A DNA stretch of 46,926 nucleotides from Bacteroidota bacterium (GCA_013285855.1 JABDGW010000017.1:1-46926), one strand, 5' to 3'. Counted from the first letter of the stretch, positions 1 to 9,535 are shown. The notes: generated by a model from the sequence alone, not told the origin. Numbers and translations are program-made.

Positions 1-279
1 AACAGCGCAAATGAAGGCGATGAACTGGCAACAGAGCTTCGGAATACCTGTCTTGATGTGTGGAGCGCCGCCGCTGTAAATCTTATACATGCCTATGATC
101 CGGAAGTGTTGATCATCGGCGGCGGTGTAATGGCAAGTGCTGATTATATCATTCCTTACATACAAAAGAAAACTGATGAACATGCATGGACACCGTGGGG
201 TAAAGTAAAAATTGAAGCCGCGGAAAATATTAATGCGGCGGCTTTGTTAGGCGCGGCTTATTTAGTTTTTAATAATTAA
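1..279 (+). CDS. ROK-family sugar kinase, C-terminal fragment
   Basis: The reading frame is open from base 1, so the gene begins before the window and only about 92 C-terminal residues are visible. The segment has the typical end of ROK kinases: a stretch reading PEVLIIGGGVMAS, then a helix and a final alanine-rich AAALLGAAYLV motif that packs near the sugar/ATP cleft. ROK proteins of this form usually phosphorylate glucose, fructose, mannose or N-acetylated hexoses. The zinc-binding and catalytic Asp regions lie outside the window, so the substrate cannot be read. It ends 11 bp before a mannose-6-phosphate isomerase and a sugar symporter, so a fructokinase or mannokinase role in the same operon is a reasonable inference. 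Confidence 0.8.
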   Translation, partial: NSANEGDELATELRNTCLDVWSAAAVNLIHAYDPEVLIIGGGVMASADYIIPYIQKKTDEHAWTPWGKVKIEAAENINAAALLGAAYLVFNN

Positions 280-290
280 AAGAACAGACA

Positions 291-2069
291 TTGAAATCAA
301 ACTTCAACAAATTTCCAAACGTAGAAATCAAAGATCATAAGTGCACAACAGGATGGAAAGATATTGCTGATGTATTACACAATGAGATCAGTAAAAAGCA
401 AGCTGACAAAGTTGTTGTTGCTGTTGAATGCTATCATGGAGTTTATGTAAATGAAATAGCAGCATCGTTGCGTGAATACTTCCCTGATACTACATTAATG
501 GACGCATCTTCAGCTTTAAAATGCACTGAGGATATCAATAAAATGGTATATCCGTTTGTAACAGATGACCCTGTGTTTGGATTTATATCGCGTTTGAATA
601 TGAAAGATTTTTTTGATTATCATACGCTTTCCTCAAACCAGGATAAAATTAAAAACAGCAGCAATAAAACCATAATTGTTTATGGCATTGGCGCTTCATT
701 AATTGCAGATAATGCCGATGTGTTGGTTTATGCTGATATGCCTCGTTGGGAAATCCAGTTACGTTTCAGATCTAACAAGGTTGGTAATCTTGGTGCAGAT
801 AATAACAAAGCAGAATTTTCTTATCAATATAAAAGAAGCTTTTTTGTTGATTGGCGTGTATGCGACAGGCACAAAAAAACTTTAATGCACAAATGGAATT
901 TTATTTTGGATACAACTATTCCTGGTCAGCCAAAAATGATAACAGCGGATGCATTTGCAAATGCGCTGGACTGCACGGCTCATCAACCTTTCAGGGTTGT
1001 TCCCTTTTTTGATCCGGGTCCTTGGGGTGGTCAATGGCTGAAAGACGTTTGTGATCTTGACCGTACGCAACAAAATTTTGCATGGGGCTTTGATTGTGTG
1101 CCTGAAGAAAATAGTTTAATGTTTAAGTTTGATAATGATGTGCTGTTTGAAACACCGGCGATCAATCTTGTTTTTGCAAAGCCAAAAGAATTGCTTGGTA
1201 AAAAAGTATACGAAGCTTTTGGTGATGAATTCCCTATCCGCTTTGACTTTTTAGACACGATTGGTGGCGGCAACCTGAGCTTGCAGGTTCATCCTTTAAA
1301 AGAATATATCCGTGAAAAATTTGGTATGGCATATACGCAGGATGAGAGTTACTATATTCTTGATGCGAAAGAAAATGCCTTTGTATATCTCGGCTTAAAA
1401 GAAAATATTGTTCCTGAAAAAATGATCAGCGCTTTGGAAAACGCGCAGGAAGATGGCAACGATTTCAATGCGGAAGCATACGTTGAAAAATGGCCGATAA
1501 AAAAACATGATCATATTTTAATTCCTGCGGGTACGGTGCATTGTTCAGGCGTTGATACAGTTGTGCTTGAAATAAGTGCTACGCCTTACATCTTCACATT
1601 TAAATTATGGGATTGGGGAAGAATGGGTTTGGATGGAAAGCCACGGCCAATTTCATTGGCACATGGAAAAGAAGTTATTCAGTGGGACCGCACAACGCAA
1701 TGGACGAAAGAAAATATCATTAACCACATAGAAAAAATTGCAGAAGGTGATGGATGGTATGAAGAAAGAACCGGGCTCGATGCAACATCATTTATTGAAA
1801 CACGCAGGCATTGGTTCACAAAAAAAACAGAGCATAATACAAACGGAGTTGTAAATGTTTTGAACCTGATAGAAGGAAGGGAAGCAATTGTTGAAAGTCC
1901 ATCCAATGCGTTTAAACCATACATCATTCATTATGCAGAAACCTTTATTGTGCCTGCAGAAGTTGGCGCATATACCATTCGTCCACATGGCGAAAGCGAA
2001 GACAAACAATGCGCAACAATGAAAGCATTTGTAAGAACACAAAATCTTATTGATTACCGTATCAATTAA
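291..2069 (+). CDS. manA: Class I mannose-6-phosphate isomerase with an extra N-terminal kinase-like domain
   Basis: Interconverts mannose-6-phosphate and fructose-6-phosphate in the cytoplasm. The isomerase part begins near residue 240 (PWGGQWL) and carries the zinc-site signatures GGGNLSLQVHP (about residues 325-335) and IPAGTVHCSG, followed by the EISATPYIFTFKLWDW block. At 592 residues it is much longer than the usual 300-400. The first 235 residues look like a uridine-kinase-type P-loop fold (VVVAVECYHGVYVNE, then FVDWRVCDRHKK), but the place where GxxxxGK(S/T) would sit reads ECYHGVYVNE, so ATP binding is doubtful. The start is TTG at 291; no in-frame ATG lies near it and the domain needs these residues. 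It is 11 bp after the ROK kinase and 4 bp before the symporter, so co-transcription is likely. Confidence 0.9.
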   Translation: MKSNFNKFPNVEIKDHKCTTGWKDIADVLHNEISKKQADKVVVAVECYHGVYVNEIAASLREYFPDTTLMDASSALKCTEDINKMVYPFVTDDPVFGFISRLNMKDFFDYHTLSSNQDKIKNSSNKTIIVYGIGASLIADNADVLVYADMPRWEIQLRFRSNKVGNLGADNNKAEFSYQYKRSFFVDWRVCDRHKKTLMHKWNFILDTTIPGQPKMITADAFANALDCTAHQPFRVVPFFDPGPWGGQWLKDVCDLDRTQQNFAWGFDCVPEENSLMFKFDNDVLFETPAINLVFAKPKELLGKKVYEAFGDEFPIRFDFLDTIGGGNLSLQVHPLKEYIREKFGMAYTQDESYYILDAKENAFVYLGLKENIVPEKMISALENAQEDGNDFNAEAYVEKWPIKKHDHILIPAGTVHCSGVDTVVLEISATPYIFTFKLWDWGRMGLDGKPRPISLAHGKEVIQWDRTTQWTKENIINHIEKIAEGDGWYEERTGLDATSFIETRRHWFTKKTEHNTNGVVNVLNLIEGREAIVESPSNAFKPYIIHYAETFIVPAEVGAYTIRPHGESEDKQCATMKAFVRTQNLIDYRIN

Positions 2070-2073
2070 ATAC

Positions 2074-3468
2074 ATGAACGAAACAGGAAACAGAAGTTAC
2101 GTATACAAAGCAACTGTAGTTGCAGCCGTTGGTGGTTTATTATTTGGTTACGATACCGCAGTTGTTGCAGGCGCTATCGGCTTTATTGAAAAGCTGTATA
2201 ATCTTTCCCCAACTATGAAAGGCTGGATTGCTTCATGCGCGTTGATCGGCTGTGTTATTGGCGCTATGTTCGCAGGCACGCTCAGCGATAAAGTTGGCCG
2301 TAAAAAAATGTTAGTATTATCCGGAATTTTATTCGCCATTTCTTCTATCGGTATTGCCATACCATTAAGTCTTAGCTGGTTTGTTTTTTTCAGGCTGATC
2401 GGCGGCATTGGTATTGGCGTGGCATCTATGCTTGCACCCATGTACATTGCTGAAATTGCACCGGCAGATATTCGCGGCAGGTTAGTTTCCGTAAACCAAT
2501 TGGGCATTGTAACGGGCATACTGCTTATTTATTTTGTAAATGCTTCTATTGCCGGTTGGCACAACGAAGCCTGGAATGTTTCAACAGGCTGGCGCTGGAT
2601 GTTTGGTTCAGGTGTTATTCCATCAATCATATTCCTGGTCATGTTATTCTTTGTGCCCGAAAGCCCGCGGTGGCTGGCATCAAAAGAAAGATGGAATGAA
2701 GCTGAAGATATTCTTACAAAGATCAACGGACAACAAAAAGCGCAACAGGAATTATCTGAGATAAAAGAAACACTGAACATAGAAGTGGGAACATTCTCAG
2801 AAATATTTAAACCAGGCATCCGCAAAGCATTATTGATTGGTGTAGTGCTTTGCATTTTCTCGCAGGTTACCGGCATTAATGCCATCATGTATTATGCACC
2901 GGAAATTTTTAAATCAACCGGCGACGCCACAGGTTCTGCTTTAATGCAAACGGTTTTGGTCGGCATCATCAACGTATTGTTTACACTGGTTGCTATAAAA
3001 TATGTTGATAATTGGGGAAGGCGCGCATTGCTGTTGGCAGGTACTGCAGGCATGGCAGTTTGCCTAACTATTGTTGGTGCAGCATTTCATTTTGATATGG
3101 CAAAAGGCTATCTTGTTTTAATTGCCATTCTTGCGTACATCGCATTTTTTGCAGTATCGCTTGGCCCGCTTGCATTTGTGGTAATTGCCGAAATTTTTTC
3201 AAACAGGAACCGTGGTAAAGCCATGTCTGTTTCTATATTTTTTCTTTGGATCTCTGTGTATGTTGTATCGCAGTCTTTCCCAATGTTATTAAGTTCTATC
3301 GGCAGTGATTACACATTTTGGATCTATATGGTGATGGCAATACTTGCTTTCTTTTTTGTGCTGAAGCTGGTGCCGGAAACCAAAGGAAAATCACTGGAAG
3401 AAATTGAAAAATACTGGATGCATGCTGAAGATAAGACTGCATCTGTGAACCTAAAAAAAATTCAATAA
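2074..3468 (+). CDS. Sugar porter family MFS transporter (sugar:H+ symporter)
   Basis: A 464-residue, 12-helix inner-membrane transporter of the XylE/GLUT-like sugar porter family. Visible signatures are GGLLFGYDTAVVAGA in helix 1, DKVGRKKM in the loop after helix 2, PESPRWLASK ending the first half, GINAIMYYAPEIF in helix 7, WGRRALLLAG between helices 8 and 9, and the terminal PETKGKSLEEIE. These define the family but do not fix the sugar; neighbouring mannose-6-phosphate isomerase and ROK kinase suggest a hexose such as mannose, fructose or glucose. An upstream TTG at 2050 would overlap the isomerase; ATG 2074 gives the normal short N-terminus and was chosen. Confidence 0.93.
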   Translation: MNETGNRSYVYKATVVAAVGGLLFGYDTAVVAGAIGFIEKLYNLSPTMKGWIASCALIGCVIGAMFAGTLSDKVGRKKMLVLSGILFAISSIGIAIPLSLSWFVFFRLIGGIGIGVASMLAPMYIAEIAPADIRGRLVSVNQLGIVTGILLIYFVNASIAGWHNEAWNVSTGWRWMFGSGVIPSIIFLVMLFFVPESPRWLASKERWNEAEDILTKINGQQKAQQELSEIKETLNIEVGTFSEIFKPGIRKALLIGVVLCIFSQVTGINAIMYYAPEIFKSTGDATGSALMQTVLVGIINVLFTLVAIKYVDNWGRRALLLAGTAGMAVCLTIVGAAFHFDMAKGYLVLIAILAYIAFFAVSLGPLAFVVIAEIFSNRNRGKAMSVSIFFLWISVYVVSQSFPMLLSSIGSDYTFWIYMVMAILAFFFVLKLVPETKGKSLEEIEKYWMHAEDKTASVNLKKIQ

Positions 3469-3483
3469 TAAATATTTAAGATA

Positions 3484-4272
3484 ATGAAACGAATTGCCAT
3501 ATTAACAAGCTGCATTATTACCGGCGCAATAATTTTTACTGTTGCGTGCAATAAAGATTCTGTTGATCCAAATCTCCCCGTTTTAAAATTACATCCTGTG
3601 AATGTTACCGGCAAATCAGGCCAACACGTTTTAGACACACTTGATATTATTGCTCCACTTGGTGTTGGCAATTTGCTTATTTCAAAATCGATAAACCTTG
3701 TTCCTGATTCAGCATTTGGAACACAAAGCGTAACACCGGTAAGTACAGGCACAAATACGTATCAATACATTTTTGATTATACGTATCAGCCTGGTGAAGT
3801 AGATAAACTGGTTGGCATCAATTATCATTTTGAAGACAGTAAAGGCAATATTGCAGAGAAAGACCTTACTGTAAACACTACAGCTTCCGCAGCTCAGATT
3901 ATTTACTCGCATAAATGGAAACTGCTTTCAAAACTCTGGACAACAGCAAATCCTCAGCAGGAATCTGAACAAGATTGTGAGAAGGATAATATTTATTCCT
4001 ATAGTGCAGATAGCACCATGAGTATAAATTATGGAGCCGATGCCTGCACTTTCGATGGCTTTAATATCTATGATAAATGGTATGTAAGTGATGATGAAAA
4101 AACATTTGTAGATGTATATCATTCTGTATTTAATCCTGCACAGATAACAACGGAGGTTTACAATATAGAATCCCTTACAAAAGATAAATGGGTTATGGAT
4201 ATAGCGATTGATTTATCAGCATTCGGATTAAGTGATCACGAAGTGTTTGTTTACACGTACCAATCGCAATAA
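3484..4272 (+). CDS. Predicted lipoprotein, lipocalin-like C-terminal half
   Basis: The 262-residue product begins MKRIAILTSC and has a lipobox TVAC (Cys22), so it should be lipid-anchored after export. Residues 30-130 look like an Ig-like or cadherin-like beta domain with a DSKGNIAEKDLTV strand pair. Residues 140-262 begin with HKWKLLSKLWTT, as in the short lipocalin-like domains common in Bacteroidota lipoproteins. I do not recognise a specific function. It starts 15 bp after the symporter stop and precedes three secreted carbohydrate-related proteins, so surface glycan binding is conceivable but only inferred. Confidence 0.75.
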   Translation: MKRIAILTSCIITGAIIFTVACNKDSVDPNLPVLKLHPVNVTGKSGQHVLDTLDIIAPLGVGNLLISKSINLVPDSAFGTQSVTPVSTGTNTYQYIFDYTYQPGEVDKLVGINYHFEDSKGNIAEKDLTVNTTASAAQIIYSHKWKLLSKLWTTANPQQESEQDCEKDNIYSYSADSTMSINYGADACTFDGFNIYDKWYVSDDEKTFVDVYHSVFNPAQITTEVYNIESLTKDKWVMDIAIDLSAFGLSDHEVFVYTYQSQ

Positions 4273-4347
4273 GCTATACAAATTATATCTTAAATAAAGC
4301 ACAGCAGTAATATCCTTATATAAAAAATAACCTCTAATACAACACGA

Positions 4348-5532
4348 ATGAAAACGAAAAACATTATAAGCGTAGCAATTTGTGTGATGATATTTTTTTC
4401 ATGCACTTCAAAAAAAATTATCGCGCAGCAGAACACTGATATTAATACTTTAAAATTTACTGCTGAAGAAGATACAGCCTGGACAAATCTTTTTTACAGA
4501 AAGCATGGATGGTTTGGAGCTGATGGTATTTTTTCCATCCCGGTAAACGGTGTAGATACAACAGGTGCAAATAATGAAACCATGTTATTCTTCAGCGATA
4601 CCATGCTTGGCGATATTGAAGGTGACAGCCTGAAACCAGGATTTGTAATGATTCATAATTCCGTTGCGCTTGTAAAAAGCAACCACCCGGATAACAACAC
4701 TACTCAATTTTATTGGGATAGCATAAACGGTAAACCGACAGGTTTGTTTACACCAAATACTCCAAACGCAGAAGCAAAAGATTATTACTGGCTGGGTGAT
4801 GGTTTTTTTAATAAAGAACTTAATGCAACCTATGTTTTTGCGTACCGCATCCGTGATACAAGCAGTGCTGCTTTTGGTTTTGCCGAAGTAGGCAATTCAT
4901 TAATAAAAATCCCTGCCGGCAGTGAACCACCTTTTACAAACGCACAGCAAATAGAAACGCCGCTTTATTTACAAGGCACGGCTGACACTTACGGTTCTTT
5001 TGGTGCCGGCATTTTTCCTAATACAAAAGAAGCTGGTTATAAAACTGCAGACGGTTATATATATGTTTATGGCGTTAGAGGCAAAACAAAAAATGTAATG
5101 GTGGCAAGAGTAAAGCCCGAAGATTTTGAGGCTTTTGATAAATGGCGTTTTTGGGATGGCCAGCAATGGAATGCAGATATTAACTCGGTGGCAAATATTA
5201 CAGACCGTGCATCAAACGAATTGAGCGTTTGCCCGTTGCCGGATGGCAGGTATGCGATGGTGTTTCAAACAGATGGCATCGGCAGAAATGTAGGTGTGCG
5301 TTTAAGCAATCAACCGCAGGGGCCCTTCGGTCCTATTATTAATTTGTGGTATTGTAAAGAACCCGATATCGCAAAGAATATAATTGTTTACAATGCAAAG
5401 GCGCATCCAAATTTATCAAACACAAATGAATTGCTGATAAGCTATAATGTAAACTCATTCGATTTCTGGAACGATATAAAAATATATCCCAACTTATACA
5501 GGCCAAGATTTATACGGATAAAATTGCAATAA
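4348..5532 (+). CDS. Secreted propeller-like lipoprotein (DUF5005/DUF4185-like), copy 1
   Basis: A 394-residue lipoprotein: signal peptide with lipobox FFSC (Cys19). The body has repeated beta-blade signatures resembling glycoside-hydrolase-like propellers: HGWFGADGIFSIPVNG, TMLFFSDTMLGDI, DYYWLGDGFF, DGYIYVYGVRG, FDKWRFWDGQQWN, ASNELSV and LLISYNVNS near the end. The overall pattern matches uncharacterised DUF5005/DUF4185-type families; the exact Pfam assignment is from memory and uncertain. A clear paralogue lies at 7050-8264, with the same order of motifs. The acidic and aromatic conserved positions (GADG, FSD, DGYIYVYG) are what a sugar-binding cleft would need. It precedes the esterase by 3 bp, so the two are probably translated from one message. 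Confidence 0.8.
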   Translation: MKTKNIISVAICVMIFFSCTSKKIIAQQNTDINTLKFTAEEDTAWTNLFYRKHGWFGADGIFSIPVNGVDTTGANNETMLFFSDTMLGDIEGDSLKPGFVMIHNSVALVKSNHPDNNTTQFYWDSINGKPTGLFTPNTPNAEAKDYYWLGDGFFNKELNATYVFAYRIRDTSSAAFGFAEVGNSLIKIPAGSEPPFTNAQQIETPLYLQGTADTYGSFGAGIFPNTKEAGYKTADGYIYVYGVRGKTKNVMVARVKPEDFEAFDKWRFWDGQQWNADINSVANITDRASNELSVCPLPDGRYAMVFQTDGIGRNVGVRLSNQPQGPFGPIINLWYCKEPDIAKNIIVYNAKAHPNLSNTNELLISYNVNSFDFWNDIKIYPNLYRPRFIRIKLQ

Positions 5533-5535
5533 ATA

Positions 5536-7053
5536 ATGAAGTGGGTGTTTTTCGTACAGCTATGTTTTATTTGTGCTGTTTCACCAGCGCAGCAAGCTGC
5601 ATCGTTTTCAGTAAACAGCCTCTTGCAAAGCAATATGGTTATCCAGCAGGCAAAACTTATGAAAGTTTATGGAACAGCACCCAAAGGCGACCTCATAAAA
5701 TTGAAAGCAGACTGGATGAAAAATGCTGCTGAAATGAATGCCGATAAAAATAATGAATGGTTGGGAACAATTGAAGTACCTGCTGCAATTGCAGGAAATT
5801 ATGCAGCACATACTATTACAATCATTGATAACAGTGATACTATTCAACTCAATAATGTTTTAATTGGCGAAGTATGGCTTTGCAGCGGCCAGTCAAATAT
5901 GGATATGCAGTTAAAACCTTTCCTGCCATGGATGAAAGGTGTGATTGATTACGAAAGCGAAATAGCCGCGGCCAATCATCCGGACATAAGATTGCTCGAT
6001 ATAGCTACTGATTTTAAAGCACAACCTGTTAAAAAAGCAAAAGGAACATGGATAATTTGCACATCGCAAACAGCAGGAGACTTTAGTGCTGTTGCTTATT
6101 ACTTTGCTTTGGAATTATTGAATAAACTACACGTGCCGGTTGGCTTGGTTACAAGTGCTGTTGGCGGCTCATCCTGCCAGATATGGACAAGCAGGGAAAC
6201 ACTATCATCAGATGCCGCTCTAAACAAAAAATATTTATATCCTTATGATACCAGTGTTCATTCAAAGGAAATATTAGATAGTATAATAACTTTTGAAAAG
6301 GTATTAAGACTCGCATTATTTTATAATGCTATGATCTATCCTTTAAAAAACATTTCGCTCCGCGGATTTTTATGGTACCAGGGCGAATCGAATAAAGATG
6401 ATGCCGATATGTACACAAGGTTAAATATTGCAATGATAAAAAACTGGCGCGCATTATTCGATCAGGGTGATTTGCCTTTTTATTTTGTACAAGTTGCTCC
6501 TTATAACTGGCAACAAAACGATTCAACGGCTTTTAACTACGCGATATTCAGAGAAGCACAATCAAACATCACCAAAGAAAAAAATACGGGTATTGCATTA
6601 ACAATGGATATCGGTGATGCAGAAGATATTCATCCGCGCAATAAAAAAGATGTTGGAATAAGGCTTGCAAAAATTGCTTTGGCAAAAACTTATGGTTTTA
6701 AGAATATTCAATATGAAGGTCCGCAGTTTTCTGGCTTCACAATAAATAAAAATATTGTTACTGTTTCATTTGATAAGGCAAGCATTGGCGCGGGCTTAAC
6801 TACATCAGATAATCAGCCGGTAAAATATTTCTTTATTGCGGGTGGTGATAAAATTTTTTATCCTGCTTTTGCGCAAATAATAAATGATAAAATTGTATTA
6901 AGGGCACCGCAGGTTGATAAGCCAGTTGCCGTACGCTATGCATTCACCAATTATCCCATCACCAATTTTTGTAACAAAGATGGATTGCCTGCAATGCCTT
7001 TCAGGACAGATACGTGGAATGTTATTCCATCATCAAATACACAAAAGCAATGA
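5536..7053 (+). CDS. Sialate O-acetylesterase-type SGNH esterase (secreted)
   Basis: A 505-residue secreted esterase of the SASA family, which removes O-acetyl groups from sialic acid or acetylated plant and fungal polysaccharides. A signal peptide covers about residues 1-19 (cleavage near SPAQQ). The SGNH blocks are visible: GEVWLCSGQSNMDMQL with the nucleophilic Ser in GQSNM, then GFLWYQGESN, and the late GDAEDIHPRNK with the catalytic Asp-x-x-His. Family members with this layout (beta domain, split catalytic domain) are about 470-650 residues. In this operon, next to mannose-phosphate metabolism, an acetylated glycan substrate is more likely than sialic acid; no neuraminidase or NanA-type gene is visible. 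The stop overlaps the start of the next gene (ATGA). Confidence 0.9.
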   Translation: MKWVFFVQLCFICAVSPAQQAASFSVNSLLQSNMVIQQAKLMKVYGTAPKGDLIKLKADWMKNAAEMNADKNNEWLGTIEVPAAIAGNYAAHTITIIDNSDTIQLNNVLIGEVWLCSGQSNMDMQLKPFLPWMKGVIDYESEIAAANHPDIRLLDIATDFKAQPVKKAKGTWIICTSQTAGDFSAVAYYFALELLNKLHVPVGLVTSAVGGSSCQIWTSRETLSSDAALNKKYLYPYDTSVHSKEILDSIITFEKVLRLALFYNAMIYPLKNISLRGFLWYQGESNKDDADMYTRLNIAMIKNWRALFDQGDLPFYFVQVAPYNWQQNDSTAFNYAIFREAQSNITKEKNTGIALTMDIGDAEDIHPRNKKDVGIRLAKIALAKTYGFKNIQYEGPQFSGFTINKNIVTVSFDKASIGAGLTTSDNQPVKYFFIAGGDKIFYPAFAQIINDKIVLRAPQVDKPVAVRYAFTNYPITNFCNKDGLPAMPFRTDTWNVIPSSNTQKQ

Positions 7054-8264
7054 AACATATAAACAGCATAATTTTATTTTTTCTGTTGATGAGCTGCAAC
7101 AGCACAAAACCTGTTATGTCTGATGGCACCATATCACACGCAAGATGGTATGAAAAAGATTCGGCCAATCAAATTATAACGAAGCCTGCACCGCAATGGG
7201 CAGAAATGCTGCGCCATGATACAGGGTGGATCGGCGCAGATGGTATTTACAGTATGGCTACAAATGGAGTTGAAACACCGGGCAAAGCCAGTGAAACAAA
7301 TACATTCTTCTGGTTCAGTGATTGTATAATAGGAAATATAGTGGCTGACACTTTACAATCAAACTGGCAACTGCTGCACAATTCAGTTGCGTATATGGAT
7401 GGTGATAAAGTTGATCCAAACCATATTCATTTTTATTATAGAAAAGACAGCGCCGGCAATGCAATATCAATGTTTGAACCACATTCACCCAACTCAAAAC
7501 CCGGCGATTATTACTGGTTAGGCGATGGTGTGTTTGATCACGCAATGGATAGCACTACTTACATTTTTGCTTACAGAATCATGAGTGTGCCGGGAGGTAT
7601 TTATCCGTTTGATGATATTGGCCTTGGGTTAATTGCAATTCCTAAAAACAGCAAGCCGCCTTATACAAACCAATACCAGTTAGATGTTCCTTTCTTTTTA
7701 AAAGACAGCAAGGGAAAAGGCAAGGTTGTATTTGGAATAAGTGTTTTACCCAATACTGTTGGTGCAGGCGCTCCACATCCTGATGGCTATATTTATGTGT
7801 ATGGTGTTCGCGGACCAAATAAAGAATTGCTTGTGGCAAGAGTAAAAGATAACCAGTTTGAAAAATTTAATGAATGGCGTTTTTGGGATGGCAGCGGCTG
7901 GAATGAAGATGTAAACAGTGCGGCCGCATTAACCAGCCGTATTTCAAATGAAATGAGCGTAAGCTTTATGGATGATGGAAGAGTGATTGCAACATACGAG
8001 CTTGATACCAACTCACCTGATGTTGTAATACAGGCAGGCGCAACGCCATGGGGACCATTTCAGCCTGCAAAAAAAGTATGGGAAACGCCCGAAATATATG
8101 ATGGCATTGATTTTTACACCTATAACGCAAAAGCGCATCCGCATCTTTCCAAACCAGGTGAATTATTAATCAGTTATAATGTAAATTCATTTAATTTTAT
8201 AGACAATATAACGAAACATCCTTATCATTTAAGGCCAAGATTTATAACCGTAAAATATAAATGA
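7050..8264 (+). CDS. Secreted propeller-like lipoprotein (DUF5005/DUF4185-like), copy 2
   Basis: A 404-residue paralogue of the 4348-5532 protein. ATG 7050 is preferred over the in-frame upstream start at 7014 because it overlaps the esterase stop as ATGA and yields a proper lipoprotein signal (LLMSC, Cys16). Shared motifs with copy 1 in the same order: TGWIGADGIYSMATNG, FFWFSDCIIGNI, DYYWLGDGVF, DGYIYVYGVRG, EWRFWDGSGWN, ISNEMSV, LLISYNVNSFNF and a closing RPRFI. The sugar-cleft-like acidic and aromatic positions are kept in both, which argues that both are functional. The flanking arrangement (copy 1, esterase, copy 2) suggests joint action on one acetylated glycan. Function is not established. 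Confidence 0.8.
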   Translation: MKHINSIILFFLLMSCNSTKPVMSDGTISHARWYEKDSANQIITKPAPQWAEMLRHDTGWIGADGIYSMATNGVETPGKASETNTFFWFSDCIIGNIVADTLQSNWQLLHNSVAYMDGDKVDPNHIHFYYRKDSAGNAISMFEPHSPNSKPGDYYWLGDGVFDHAMDSTTYIFAYRIMSVPGGIYPFDDIGLGLIAIPKNSKPPYTNQYQLDVPFFLKDSKGKGKVVFGISVLPNTVGAGAPHPDGYIYVYGVRGPNKELLVARVKDNQFEKFNEWRFWDGSGWNEDVNSAAALTSRISNEMSVSFMDDGRVIATYELDTNSPDVVIQAGATPWGPFQPAKKVWETPEIYDGIDFYTYNAKAHPHLSKPGELLISYNVNSFNFIDNITKHPYHLRPRFITVKYK

Positions 8265-8351
8265 TTAAGTTGCTATTTATTTAATAATATAAACACTACT
8301 TCTCAAAAATCTTTCTATTCTAATAATCTTTAATTATTAATTCAAAAAATC

Positions 8352-9482
8352 ATGAAAAAAATTTTACTTCTGACAGCCCTGCTTGTAACCAGTTACAATC
8401 TTTTTGCATTTACAACGCAAGGCGTGTGGCGCTGGCGTAAAGATGATGGTTCAGAAACTACTGCCACTTGGAGAGCTGATCAAAACACTCCTATAACTAT
8501 CTCCTCAACAGATAGTATTATACGGCTGCGTATTGAACTATATAATAACGGAAGTGGCGGAACGCTTGATAATGCAAGATTTGAAGATTCAAGTAATGAG
8601 CCCGGTGCGTTTTGGGATACACTTAAGCTGGATGCTAATTCAAATGCATTTCAGTTAGCTGGCACAAGCCCTTTTGTAACCGATCTTGAGCCAACAACAC
8701 ACCAGCTAAACGGACAAGCTATTCCACCTTATGCTTTTGTTGCAGGAAAAGTTATTGTTGCTACTGATGGCTTACCTGCGCAAACACTTGCAAGTGCTCA
8801 AACAACAGAATTTGAATATGCAATTAAGCCAACAGCAAATATTAAACCGAATGTTACCTATTATTTCAGGGTAGATGCTGCAACTTATCTTATTGGATAT
8901 GTCTTTCCTTCATTAACAACATCAGCAACCTTGCCGGTAAGCATTACAGCCTTTAATGTATCTGCAGAAAAAAGCAGGGTGATGATTAGCTGGACAACAT
9001 CAACTGAACAAAACAACAGTCATTTTGATATAGAAAGAAGTTTAGATGGGAAAAATTATGCAAAGATTGCAACGGTACAGGGCAATGGCACAACATCGCT
9101 TTCTCATAGTTACCAGGCTTATGATGAGAAGCCGCTTAATGGTATAAATTACTACCATATTAAACAATATGATGCTGATGGAAAATACCAGGTATCTGAT
9201 GTTAAGTTTGTGAAAATGACGCTGCAGAATTATGTGCTGAATGTATTTCCTAATCCTGCGCATAGTGATGTAACTTTTACTTTAAATAATTATAATGGCA
9301 CTGCGGTAACTGCAACATTGCACAATGTGTCAGGGAAAACAGTTCATGAAGAATTAATACAGATGAATAATGGTTCTCATAGTTATAAATTGAATTTACA
9401 AAGTAAACTTGCGCCCGGTGTTTACTTTTTACAGTTAAAAGGAGATGCACTTTCAGAAAATATAAAAGTTGTTATACAATAA
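8352..9482 (+). CDS. Secreted protein with T9SS type A sorting domain
   Basis: A 376-residue protein with an N-terminal signal peptide (MKKILLLTALLVTSYNLFAF). The first domain (about residues 20-185, with VWRWRKDDGSE) is a beta-rich region I do not recognise. A fibronectin-like segment (residues 195-290) contains the frequent Bacteroidota phrase ISWTTSTEQNNSHFDIERS. The last 80 residues are a type IX secretion sorting domain: VFPNPAHSDVTF, then HNVSGKTV, then APGVYFLQLKGD and a short basic-hydrophobic tail. The protein is therefore expected on the cell surface or outside. It is followed by a strong intrinsic terminator and starts 87 bp after the carbohydrate operon, of which it may be the last cistron. 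Confidence 0.85.
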   Translation: MKKILLLTALLVTSYNLFAFTTQGVWRWRKDDGSETTATWRADQNTPITISSTDSIIRLRIELYNNGSGGTLDNARFEDSSNEPGAFWDTLKLDANSNAFQLAGTSPFVTDLEPTTHQLNGQAIPPYAFVAGKVIVATDGLPAQTLASAQTTEFEYAIKPTANIKPNVTYYFRVDAATYLIGYVFPSLTTSATLPVSITAFNVSAEKSRVMISWTTSTEQNNSHFDIERSLDGKNYAKIATVQGNGTTSLSHSYQAYDEKPLNGINYYHIKQYDADGKYQVSDVKFVKMTLQNYVLNVFPNPAHSDVTFTLNNYNGTAVTATLHNVSGKTVHEELIQMNNGSHSYKLNLQSKLAPGVYFLQLKGDALSENIKVVIQ

Positions 9483-9501
9483 CATATAACCTGTTCAATT
9501 A

Positions 9502-9535
9502 AGAAAAGAGCCTCATCCTGGGCTCTTTTCTTTTA
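9502..9535 (+). terminator. Intrinsic terminator after the T9SS protein
   Basis: Perfect 11-bp stem (9502-9512 with 9521-9531), 8-nt loop, and a T-rich tract continuing to 9535. It lies 20 bp beyond the stop codon at 9482 and closes the 1-9482 transcription unit. Confidence 0.85.
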
